64,000 nt of DNA from Diprion similis (taxonomy: Eukaryota > Arthropoda > Insecta > Hymenoptera > Diprionidae). The notes beneath the pieces were generated by a model that was not told the DNA's origin, searched no databases, and saw only the letters and a list, made by a program, of their open reading frames with translations. Shown in pieces: positions 25,101-35,716 of the stretch; the stretch's first letter is position 1, and every line of letters begins with the position of its first letter. The stretch is from NCBI RefSeq assembly GCF_021155765.1, contig NC_060114.1:12305001-12369000 (forward strand), given 5' to 3'. Made by a program: the position numbers and the translations under genes.

Positions 25101-25605
25101 TTAATCTTTAATCAATTCTCTACATTTTTTTAACGCTTACCAGTCAGTTATAAATCTCCTGAAATTTTGCTATATAACGGAATCTTGCTGAATAACGGAA
25201 AGCTTTAATAGCATGCTGCAAGATATACTCACTGGCAGAATTGAAGACCATCCTGCACATAGTAAACATGATACGGATGCTTTGTGTCCACTGACAGTGT
25301 TGTGTTGCTGTTCCCAGGTAAGACACTGCGTAGCACTCCATTGCACTGAAAAGCATTATGATAAGACAATGAGTAATGAATGACAAATTCGATTTTGCTG
25401 TTAGATTACATACCAAGAAGCACTCTGTTGTTTGTCCATAAAATTTGACGCTGTCGTTGATGTTATTAATGACACTCAAGCAAGCTACGTCTATTCCAAG
25501 AGTTTTGTCATTGCAAGAGAAGTTGCCATTTCTCCCAGCTAGAAGCCCCATGGTGTTCGAATGGTAAAACACAAGGGCTTCAAAGCTGATGTATCTTCTA
25601 GCTAG
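22131..25605 (-). CDS. HGSNAT: Heparan-alpha-glucosaminide N-acetyltransferase (5' end possibly incomplete)
   Basis: Eleven exons fit in phase: 25605-25414, 25345-25233, 24877-24774, 24699-24578, 24503-24406, 23781-23674, 23568-23289, 23163-22884, 22786-22662, 22582-22399 and 22312-22131. The enzyme is a polytopic lysosomal membrane protein that passes acetyl groups from cytosolic acetyl-CoA to heparan-sulfate glucosamine in the lumen. Diagnostic blocks are LDTFRGIAILLMIFVNNGGG, then YWFFNHSPWNG (the His matches the proposed active-site His), FLLPVPGCPKGYLGPGG, AAGYIDR, YDPEG, VIPVNKSMMSLSY and GAPFFYAG, all as in the human enzyme. Cys-containing lumenal residues lie in the first three exons. 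From the ATG at 25551 it is 577 residues, without an obvious signal peptide, and the frame stays open to the acceptor at 25605. A further 5' exon is likely but was not found. One intron is GC-AG. Confidence 0.9.
23905..24035 (-). pseudogene. Decayed tandem copy of an HGSNAT exon and its flank
   Basis: This stretch aligns with 23725-23870, which spans the 5' half of the HGSNAT exon encoding the KYWFF segment and its upstream intron. Shared blocks include AAACCAGTATTTA, GTCAGGAAA/ATCAGGAAA and GGTTTGCC, then CTAA(A/G)TTTAAG. The copy lacks about 20 bases covering the acceptor and exon start, so it cannot act as an exon. It lies inside the preceding intron. Confidence 0.6.
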
Positions 25606-27024
25606 CTATGTGTGAAAATAGAAAAGAATTTGTTACGCATACTTTCTATGATTTCTAATACCCAAGCGGAGTTCCCACAGATCACACCTTGTTACAAAAA
25701 ATATATGCAAAGCTTATTGACAGATTAAAACTGAAAATGTTATGTTTTCAATCAGGAACCAATAAGAGCGCAATAAACTCCAAACATGAATGGCAAAAAA
25801 ATAAAATGTGTCATGAAACGTATCTTCGTAATGGCATGGAAAGTCAAATGTCGCTGCGTAACGTTAGAAATGCTTACAACCATAACTTGTCTCTTGGTTC
25901 AATTGGCCCAGAATTGTAATATTAAAAAGTTGTTACTTGCAAATTGTAATAACTTCCTCTGCAGCTATTCAGCTCTGGTTCTGCCCCAAACTTTCGTTAC
26001 TCGGAAATACAATGATACAAAATCAAAAAGTACGAACCTGTCACTAATAATTCACGGATTTCGGTGAGCTCACTGACTCACACGTAACCAGGCTGTCACG
26101 GCGTAACTGTTCATCTCAGTTCATGTGTTCAGTGTTCACTGCAAGGCGTTGAGAGAGAGCTACACTCACACTTTTTGTGTCCCTGGGGTTTAGTAGCGCC
26201 CTCTAACAGCACGGTCTTACATGAAGAACTGGAAACTGGCCGCCTTTTTGGTGGGAGTGTTCGGCTTATGAGTAGCGAGGTTCATAGTTCGATATACGGC
26301 ATAGAGCTTGCTGGAGAAATATGAATAATTGTTTACACTGTGAACACGGTTATACACCCATCCTACTACTCCGTGTATACACCACATATGTTTTGCAGCT
26401 CAGGGCAGAATTTCAATAGGAGGCAGTGAGTCCATTATGGAAGAAGATTCTAGGTGGCGCTGCGATCGAGGGATGCATAAACATAACCTACATCGTGCGT
26501 GTGAACTGCATGTTGCTTTTGTTTACATTTTCTATACTGTAATGTATTTCTTAGTCGCAGCGACGCTAGCAGCTTCATGCTCGAGTGACACGCATGCGTA
26601 ACTATCGTCATGTCTAATTCTTTCTCGCATCGGGTATCCCCCGATTGCAGCGACGCTAGCGGGTTGGAACGTCAAAAGTGGAAATCCTCAGTTGCAAGCC
26701 TACGTGTCATAAGATATGTAAGACCGTAGCCGGCAGATACATTTTTATCTCCGCGCCCTTCTCCTACAGACAGCGCGCCAAAATTTAAATACTACATAAC
26801 GTTTCGACATTGTAAAAATTTCTATTTTGAAAATATATTTTTGTCTTTTCAAAAATGATCACTAACATACATTACACATTCTGTCGCAATAAGAACTAAC
26901 TACTATACGTGCAAAAAGTGTACTTCAACTTCAATAGGGTAACCACCTTCAACAGTTTGCATTTAACGGTGAAGCATAAAAAAAAGGTGTATGATAACTA
27001 TACAATATAAATTTTTACATTGTT
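25606..27024. other. Region between HGSNAT and inturned
   Basis: Probably contains the HGSNAT promoter and an unrecognised first exon, plus the inturned 3' UTR. It includes a 12-base inverted repeat (26211-26222 and 26716-26727) and a 14-base direct repeat (26557 and 26647). Confidence 0.5.
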
Positions 27025-30000
27025 TTAGTTTGTATTCAACCTGAATGCCATTTCGATCAAACTTTGGGGTGCCGAGTCCCGATAACAGACATATAGTTCT
27101 CGAGGCTGCGGTGATGTATACGAACGTCCGACTACCCAATATGTGTCACCTTCGCACTCAAACAGGACACCGTGTTCCTTGATAGCAATCAAACTCTTGT
27201 TAATCACAGACTTGTCCGTATCTTGATTGAGCATTTTCTCAAATCTCACAGTTCTTTGAAGGAGTTTATGAATGACACGGGCAGCGCTGTTGAAGAGTCC
27301 AAGAACTTTTGAATCCTTCAAACTCCCGTCGATCCCGACGTTCGAAGATAATAAAACACCTTCAAGTGTATCTAAATGTACATAGTGAAGCAAAGTGTCT
27401 TCGGTACCAGCGCTCACCTTTTTTGGCACTATATATTCCGCCTGACTCAACAAATTTTGACGAATGTCTGTTATATCCATTGTACTTGGCTGGCTCTCAT
27501 TCTATAAAAAAAAAATAACGTTTGAAAAGATCAGAATACGATTGCCTGAGCTCTTATGGTACTGCAGCTCATTATCAAAGCTTTAGCTATTTTTTAAACG
27601 CATCTGCCTCACCCGATCATAATCCATGTCGGAGTCACTGCAATCTGATTGTCGAGAATTCGTGTTATTTATTCTCTCCCTTGTTGCCCGTCGGCCTAGG
27701 ATTGGAGCAACATCGTCACTTGCTTCACTGACTGCTCCAGTCCCCTGACTTGTAGAATCTTCAGATGTTTGCAAAGAATAGACTGTGGATGAATAAAACC
27801 ACCTAAATTGAGAATATCCCAGAGCATGTATACTATATGAAAATTACACAAACAAGTGCATAAGAAATGCATACCAGACCCTGTGGAGACGGTACTCTGT
27901 TCTAGACTTCGTCTTTTTAAAATGGATGATACTTCCAGATTTTTTTTACTGACTACAGAGTTTGTTTTTGGCAGTGTGGAACGAGACTCGTTTGATTTTA
28001 CCAGACCGAATAAATTTTCGGCGATGCTAGGAATAGATTTGTTGGCTGCCCCATCTTGGGTTAACTCAATTCCTGATCTAGTATTGGCCGCGATCCATTT
28101 CTCGGCCAATGTTGGTATACCGATTTTTTGTATATGTTTTAAAGTTTCCTGCGCCTCTTCTACATAAAATACATCAGGGCTGGCATTGTTTTCAAGTCTA
28201 GAAGATGTTGAAAAACAGATTTATTCACAAAGTGATGCAAAATGTCTTTCAAAGACAAGGCAGAAAAAAAATTTAACCAGCCCGTCAAACTGTAATCAAA
28301 CATTATCCTTACTCCGCTGTACATCCTCCGGACTCAAGTAAAACAGCCAATAACTGGTTACCAAAACCAACAACAAGTAAGAACCACCTTCCATTGGGTA
28401 CAAAGGGTTTGTCGTTTTCACCGTCAGACTGCAGATGACCGCGATTACACGACAAAGGATAGACTTCCTTCCAAACTATCAAAGATTTGACAGGTTCGTT
28501 TTTGATTAAATTCAGTAATCCTTTCTGACGTAGGAAGGAATGAATTTCAATTAGATCTTGATGGGGTAGATGAGATCCCAGAAGAAAATCTTTGTGATAT
28601 AGACAACTTCCAAGAATTGTATAAAGGCGTTGACAATCCATAGGATCTTCATTCTTGAAAGAATTAATAAAATAATTAGTGTGGTAACAATATGACAGAA
28701 ATTTGGTAAACATTTTCAATTTACAAGAGTGATTAAAATTTATGTTTCAATTACCCAATCTCTGTAGTCCATAGCCTCCATTTCATTCAAAGCTGCATCT
28801 ATTTGGATTTGAGCATCTCTTGGCAATTGGATAAAACGTGCAGCTGGCAAAGTATCGTGAAAATTTGAAGCTTTTGAACTGCATGATAAATCGTTTTTTG
28901 ATTCGTTTATGGAAGCGAGATTCGTCGATTCTTTGCTTGGTCTCCAAAACAGCAGTGCAAAGAAATGGTCTAAACTGGAATGATTTTTTTTTGGTGTGAA
29001 ACACTCACCCAAAGTTCGATAACTAAATTCTAAAACGCGTACAACATCTTCAGTTATTTCCAATGTTTCTTGAAGACAGCAGCTGAAACGTATGCGTATT
29101 TACAAAGGTGTGTTAAATTAATAAAAAAAAAAACAATGAAACTGTTTCATCTTCCAATTTACAATTTTTCTGGCAGTGCGAGTAAAAGCAATTCTTCTCC
29201 CCTGGATACATAGGAAATATGGATCAATTCGTTCTCAAACCAAGTAGATGTGCTAGAACGTAAAAATTTGGTCAAACGTTAGATTACATTTTAATTTAAT
29301 CAATTAATGGTCTCTTAAGTAAAGAAATCAAACATAATAAATAGTTACAAAAAAAATACCTTATTGGACGAGGACCAGATATTCCAGGAAGCATATGATC
29401 AAGGGTAGCGAAGGCTCCTCTTGCTCGGCACAGAATAGACTGAGTACTATTATCTAACGACCGTGGAAAGGTGTAGAGAACATCCTGTAACTCTGGTCCG
29501 GTTTCTGAAAGGCCAGTCGTCTTTACAAATGTTATACCAACAGAGTGTTTCAAAAGCAATTCCATCAATGGATGCGATTCCTCCTCCAATACCAAACGAC
29601 GAACCATTGGCGATTGCGGCTGTATAATGGAAAGTATGCATCTCAGTCGTAATCAACAGATCCATTTACCTGCGTGAAATCATTTTTTACCTTTTCAAAA
29701 TTACTTTCCAACGGAGTTTTACCAATTTCACTACCAGCAACTCTTTGCAGTTCTAATTTTACCTAAGAAATATGATAAGAATTGTAAGGATTTTGAACCG
29801 ACACGAAATCAATTTCATGTATAATCTAAATGAATTCACAATCTTACATTTTGTGGCTCAAGAATCTCAGACAATAAGCTTTCCAAGTTTCCAACATTCA
29901 CTTCTCTGCCATCCAGGCTTCTCAGCCAATCACCAATCTTTATGTTTTTATCTTTCATGGCTTCTCCCCCGGGAACAAAACCTGCCACCATGACTCTGAC

Positions 30001-30837
30001 ATTGTCAGAAAAGGCGCCTGGTGCAATGCCAAGGTAAGCTTCGCACAGAGAAGCTCGTCTTCCCAGCTTGTGTCTTTTGCCAGGATCAACTCTGACTGTA
30101 ACTTCCTTGATCTCACCTGCCTGAAAATAGCACCTGTATGCTTATCAGGGTCAGGTTCTTTCGCTCAGCGTTTCATACTACTTACTTCACTGTCCCTGAA
30201 TGTAACTTCCTTAGTAGTTCCTTGGCTAGTGCCGCCTCTTTGAAAGAACTTAGCTTCGTTCGCACCCAAAGTATGACCTTTCTCTCCAGTCACATCCCTT
30301 GTCTTTTTGTTCCTGACGCTACACCTTCTGCTTTCTCTTCGTCTTATGAGACGCATGAGCTTGCCAGCCCTGGTACTGCGTCTCCTGGTTAGCTCAGGTG
30401 ACAGAGATTTGGACTCGCGACGAAGCGGAGAATGGTAATCGCGTGTATCGGTTAAAGTGCTGGGCAGAGATTCGATATAAAATACCTCTCCATTCCATTT
30501 GATTGCTGAATCCCACTCGACGATTGAACTGCAATTATACATTTTATCCTGTCTTCATATTGAGGTTATGAAACTAATCGTGAGGTGCCAAAAATCAGCC
30601 AACAATCAAATACCTATCATTGTCGGAATAATACGACCCAGTGCTCGAGGCGGCGTCGCTTTCCCACCAGTCATCCTCGTCTGCATCTTCCTCATCCCCT
30701 CCGACCTCGTCAACCTCTTCTTCATCGCCATTGTCCTCCCGTTCGTTATCGACGTTGATATCAATAACCACTTGTTGATCTGTAGCCGTAACCGATCTTT
30801 CAGATTTTCTCATCTGTTTACTATCCGCTTCATTCAT
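27025..30837 (-). CDS. INTU: Protein inturned (planar cell polarity and ciliogenesis effector)
   Basis: Eleven exons join in phase: 30837-30614, 30528-30186, 30120-29848, 29762-29670, 29619-29360, 29252-29163, 29082-28755, 28653-28313, 28197-27875, 27758-27613 and 27501-27025. They encode about 965 residues; human INTU has 942. Inturned works with fuzzy and fritz (the CPLANE complex), downstream of Frizzled, at the ciliary base or the site of wing-hair initiation. The N-terminus is acidic (GDEEEVDEVGGDEEDADEDD), followed by a basic Arg-rich stretch. A PDZ-like domain is seen around YLGIAPGAFSD ... GDWLRSLDGREVNV. The C-terminal half matches the conserved inturned body (FLLGSHLPHQDL, NGRWFLLVVGFG, LHYVHLDTLEGVLL). 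The start is the ATG at 30837; an in-frame TAA upstream rules out a longer start in this exon. Confidence 0.9.
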
Positions 30838-31934
30838 GCTCGCTTGCTTAGTTGGTTTGTAATTCGTGACTTGTTCGCGCAATTATTCATTCAACTTTGT
30901 CAATGAGCGAATCTTACCGCCCATTCGCGTTTTTAGAGTTCATTGGCCAATTACGAGTATACATGGTATGCCTAGAAGACCTACGACACGCCCCTTTCTT
31001 CAAGGTTAAAGCCTTTAAGTGAGATGTGTACCAACTGTTTAAAGAAATCCCAATATTGTTAGGGAATTATTTTTCTGGCGAACGCCAAAGAGTCTCTTTG
31101 GCGAACGCTACCCAGCTCGCTAATGCCATCATGTCAACATGTGTCGTCCACAGATTTCTATATACATATACACACGAGTAGTTATGGTGTGAGTTATTTA
31201 AAGTCCTGCTAATTTTTTCCCCCATGCAGATTCAACGTCACAATAATTAATCACCACTGATATAGGGTATTTTAGCACCGATGGTAAACGTCTTACTTAA
31301 GTCCAGTCCTGCGCAAAAGAGAAACTTTTTTGAAAAAGAAGCTGTACTCCTAGGCACACCATGTATTGTTACACCTCGTTTTTGCCTGGAGTTGTGATTC
31401 TTTAATTGGGCATGTTGGCAATGCAGATTAAAATTCTTGGCCAATTAAGTTCATTCAAGCTGTTTGACACAAATTTTGAATTTTTATTATCTTTTGTTAA
31501 TTGCCAACATCAATATAATTCGGAATTCTCAAACTTTCACAAGTTTAGACGATGAAAATTATATTTTAAACTTTGAACATGTCCGACGATTTTTAAGATT
31601 AACAACAGTCATTCCTCGCTTATACAATAAATTATGCCTAATAGGAGAAACATACTCACTAAAACCCACATCTTATAAAAATTTCCATTACCAGCTTTCA
31701 TATCCCCTGTCAGAGAAGTACAGATTATGCGAATACAATGTAACAAAAACTATGAACTATTATTACACAGTAAATTATAACAACTATCGTTGTTACAACG
31801 AATCATATATTTTGAACACTAAGCAAGTAACGAGGATATAAAATAAGAACAATTCAAGTATCGAAGCAGATGATGCTCTGAATGATTTGGTATGTACAAA
31901 ATTGAATGAAACCAGCAACAATTCAAAACAGAAA
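30838..31934. other. Region between inturned and BORCS8
   Basis: Holds the inturned 5' end and the BORCS8 3' UTR, with a candidate AATAAA on the minus strand at 31483-31488. A perfect palindrome lies at 31084-31102. No other gene is supported. Confidence 0.55.
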
Positions 31935-32533
31935 TTATGAATTAGAATTCTTCGGAGCATCAGTGGAGTGTCTAGCATGGTTCATCATAGATTCAACTTT
32001 ATTAGCCGTCTCTCTGACGACGTCTGATATCTCATCAGGTAAGTGTTCCAGAGTTGGAATGTGAGCTGAAAGCCTCTTGTAGACAGAGTCCTTGGAGCCA
32101 TCTTTCTTCAATCTGCGCTGTTCCTGATACTTTAATTGTTGTTTGTAGAATATGGCATTCTTAATAAGATCCAATGTGTTGTCATAGTTTTTCCCTGCCC
32201 CCTCCATCGCTTTGATAGCGCTCACAGCATACTCGGCGTCGTAACAGCGCCCTTGCAGCTGTTGTTGAAGCGCTAAAACTTCAACACGTTTTTCAACCAT
32301 AGGTGGCAATGCCTTCCTGACATGCTCCTGAAGGCGATAAAAGGCCAGAGACGGCTCGTTAGCCACTATATGCATATTTTCAGATATCCTCTCTGTGGCT
32401 GAAAAATGTAAAATGTAAAATATAACGCTGTTTTCAATTAAATTTTATCAGAATGATTGAGCACCAATTTGATTTGCATACCTTTTTTCACCTTAGTTTC
32501 AAGCTCCTGATCAGGTAGGTATACCTTTGCCAT
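31935..32533 (-). CDS. BORCS8: BLOC-1-related complex subunit 8
   Basis: Two exons, 32533-32482 and 32398-31935, give 171 residues. BORC sits on the lysosome surface and recruits Arl8 and kinesin for outward transport. The central block ENMHIVANEPSLAFYRLQEH aligns with VLANEPSVALYRLQEHV of the human subunit, and YDAEYAVSAIK matches the following conserved helix. The insect protein has a longer charged C-terminal tail (LPDEISDVVRETANKVESMM) than the ~119-residue human form. Exon 1 ends AAAAAAG|GTATGC in phase 1 and exon 2 completes an Ala codon. The gene is divergent from SSR2, about 300 bases from the presumed SSR2 first exon. Confidence 0.88.
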
Positions 32534-33369
32534 TTCAGAAAAAATAAGTCTGCGTCAAAAACAGTAGGAACAGGTTATCAACCTGCAGAATCGCAGCCTA
32601 TGATAATGCGGTTGAAAAAAATATAACAAACATTTTTCTGCCTGAAATATTCCTCTGATTCTTTCTCTCTCTCTCTCGTACACCAACAAGTCTGCAATCC
32701 GAAGGAATCAGCTTTTGCGTAAGATCAATCGCATCGCACACCCTGTGTGTATTTATTTTGAGCATTCGCTGCAAATTCTGACATACCGACGGAAATGACA
32801 CCTGTCAAATGAGCCCCTTGTTGTGGCTGTGTGGCCGTTGTGGCGGATCTACGTTACCGACGGAACACAAGCGTTAGGCGGAAGTGCGTACGGGCAAAAG
32901 TGAGCCGGAAAAGGCGCAAGCGTGGATATTTACCCCCGTTTGACCGGCTCGCAAGGAAACGTGGCAGGCGACGCGGCGCCGTTGGCACTTTCGACAGTTT
33001 ACTTCTGCACTTTGCGGGACTGACGTAGTCGATCCAGTAATTCCATGGTCATAGGCTGGCCATCGTCTCCCTCCGTTAACAGTAAGTAGGGAAAATTACG
33101 TTTATCATTAATTATTGAATAAAATTGATCAACCCGTACGATTTTATTGCACGCTAAGATCTGTCTCAATTATTCAACGATTCGAAATAACGTCCCCAGT
33201 CGCTATTAGCGGCCCGAATTCATCACACCGATTTCACCACGATTTCGACCTCACCTTTCGCTAACATATGACATACGGACGCTCGCGTAATTTTAACGTA
33301 TGTGGTGCAGTGAACTGCGGCTATTTTGCGACAAGTAATCTCACGTTTGATGCACTCTTCTTTCCTCAG
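32534..33369. promoter_or_regulatory. Divergent promoter region of BORCS8 and SSR2, including the SSR2 non-coding first exon
   Basis: GC content rises around 32820-33020. The SSR2 5' UTR exon ends at the donor AACA|GTAAGT near 33081 and its acceptor CTTTCCTCAG is just before 33370. BORCS8 reads the other way. Confidence 0.5.
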
Positions 33370-33372
33370 AAC

Positions 33373-34633
33373 ATGAAGTACTACGCTGTGTTACTTGGGC
33401 TCGCTGCCATTCTGGCTATCGGCCACTGCGAAGATGAAGTAGATGAAGCTGCTTACCTATTGGTATCCAAACAAATTCTGAATAGGTATCTCGTCGAGAC
33501 AATGGACATTGTGGTCAAGGTGAGGAACGCTGATCAACTTTTCAGTGTCTTTGGATACCATTGGCACTGACACCTATCGTTCTTCCTACTGTCAAAGGTC
33601 GAATCATCTGGCCTTTGAATCAGTTGATTCTTCTGACAATTGTAATGACTGAGCCATTTTACTAGAGGACACATTTTCCCTTGAATCAAAATATAATTAG
33701 GCATAAATAATACTGTTCAACAAAATTCTAATATCAAACAACCTGGCATTGTGTAGACTTTTTAATACTAAATGAAGTTTCGGCAACAGAAATCTTCCAT
33801 CAGACTTTGTTTTGAAGGAAATAGAATTTGAATGAAGTGAAACATGATGTTTCATTCTTGGGACAACATAAGCTGTAGCAGTCATAATATTGCGAACTTT
33901 GCAACTTTATTTGGAATAATTATCACAGAATCTCATTAAATAATTTTTCTGAAATTGTGATGCAATGAATGAAAATCCTTCAAACAGTTGCGGGTTTCAG
34001 CATTCTCTAATGGTAGAGAATCGTTTGAAATAAAATAAAAAAGGGGAAAGAATTTTTTGAAACGTAAAATCCATGCTGAACAACAATTAATCAAGTCAAC
34101 TTGTTATCTGATTGTAGTACACAGTTCACAACGTCGGTAGTTCTGCTGCGCTGGAAGTTGAAATAACGGACAACTCCTTCCATCCCGACAATTTTGCACA
34201 CATTAGTGGGGAACTAAATGCTAGAATTGACCGTGTTCCTCCAGGCACAAACGTCAGCCACACAGTTGTTGTAAGGCCAAGGAAATACGGTTACTTCAAT
34301 TTCACTGCTGCTGAGGTCTTATATCGCCGCACTGAGGATGCTCCCAGGATGCAGGTTGCCTTCAGCAGCGAGCCTGGCGAAGGTCTTGTTGTTGCTTTCA
34401 GAGATTATGACAAGAAGTTCTCTTCTCACGTAGTAAGTTGCCACCATCTGATTGTTCTGTCTCAAACTCCAATGATGTAGATTTCTGCTTTTATCTGACT
34501 GGATTTTTTTTTACAGATTGATTGGGTAGCATTTGCAGTGATGACCCTGCCATCATTGGCCATTCCATTTGCCCTGTGGTATTCTAGCAAGAGCAAATAC
34601 GAGAAACTTTCAAAGAGCACCAAGAAACATTGA
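33373..34633 (+). CDS. SSR2: Translocon-associated protein subunit beta (TRAP-beta)
   Basis: Three coding exons, 33373-33519, 34118-34432 and 34517-34633, give 192 residues (human 183). TRAP-beta is an ER membrane protein of the heterotetramer that sits beside Sec61 and helps insertion of some signal peptides. A signal peptide ([19 protein letters not shown]) precedes a lumenal Ig-like domain containing [18 protein letters not shown] and two N-glycosylation sequons (NVS, NFT). A transmembrane segment ([20 protein letters not shown]) and a short Lys-rich cytosolic tail (SKSTKKH) follow. The acceptor lies three bases before the ATG, so the 5' UTR is mainly in a separate non-coding exon that ends at a donor, AACA|GTAAGT, near 33081. 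The poly(A) signal AATAAA is at 34748. Confidence 0.93.
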
Positions 34634-34747
34634 TCCTCTAACATCGAACTACTAAATTCATTTCAATCGCGGTGTACAATATTTGTATAAACTCTGCGTG
34701 ATTGTGAGAGGCATGACTGTTTCATTATAAATAATTAATTTTTTTTA

Positions 34748-34753
34748 AATAAA
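34748..34753 (+). terminator. Poly(A) signal of SSR2
   Basis: A canonical AATAAA lies 115 bases past the SSR2 stop codon in an otherwise AT-rich 3' UTR. Confidence 0.7.
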
Positions 34754-35275
34754 CGCTATTTATGATAATTATACTGCTCGTTATTCTTCAGTGACCCTGT
34801 TATGAAATATAAAATTAGTATAGGGCAACAATCGAATGGATAAATCAAACATCAGTACTCAAATACAATGTAACTATCGTTTCTGCCAAATTCTACTATC
34901 CTATTTTGATATATTATAATAATTACAGCTCTTGTTTGCGGCTCACAATTGAGCAATTTGTATATACCAATGTTTTTACTGCATCGTCTAAAAGAAAGTA
35001 ATCAGCTGACTACATAGCGGTATAATATTGTGTAAAAATTACAGACGCACAGCGAACTTCTTACAAGTTGCTAGAGTTTTTTTCTTACATTATGCCTGAT
35101 ACGAAGAATAAAAAATTAAATAAACCTATTGGCCCTACTCTTAGAATAGTACAAAATACGTCCTCACCAAATGGACTCTTTTGACATGTTAGGACCACGT
35201 TGGAGTTTCCCTTCTAACCGTATCCTATGGTCAAAGCTTATAATCTGAAGTATGCATCTAACGGCGCAAGTGGGA

Positions 35276-35374
35276 GTGAGAAAACCAAGCGCTAAAATAT
35301 GCTATTTCTCTCATCTGCACCGTGATTGGCTGAGTACAAGAGAGATAGCATATTATTGCTGACAGTTGTCTCAG
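35276..35374. repeat. Imperfect inverted repeat / long hairpin
   Basis: Two 36-base arms (35276-35311 and 35339-35374) are near-complementary. The inner 16 bases pair with one mismatch (ATATGCTATTTCTCT against AGAGAGATAGCATAT) and the outer part pairs less well, around a 27-base loop. It lies between SSR2 and CPSF1. Confidence 0.6.
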
Positions 35375-35716
35375 TCTCGCCAGCCTCTGATGTTTACCAC
35401 CACTTACTATATAGATTTCTAGCATGCTGCAGAGTATAAACTGGTATAAATATATAACCTCTATGGCGTGGATGGAGTTATTGCGGCTTTAGGCGATATC
35501 AACTGCCGTAATAGCTAGAGATCGCTTCTTTCAGATTAATCAACGTAGCATACAATTAATGTTATAACGTAAAGAAGCAATAAAACTCTATCCAATCGAT
35601 AAATCAAATTCATTGAATCGCTGTTGAATCCGTGAGCCGGCGGTCGCTATAACCTCAATGTTTGATTGTTGTTAATCGTACATTCCCCGATAATTTATCG
35701 GGACCGATGCGCAGAG

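Noticed and set aside
31464..31841. 125-codon open frame on the plus strand with a hydrophobic start and many Tyr/Asn codons
   Set aside because: It starts only at a TTG, its composition is what random AT-rich DNA gives, and it lies over the BORCS8 3' UTR on the other strand. No splice or homology support.
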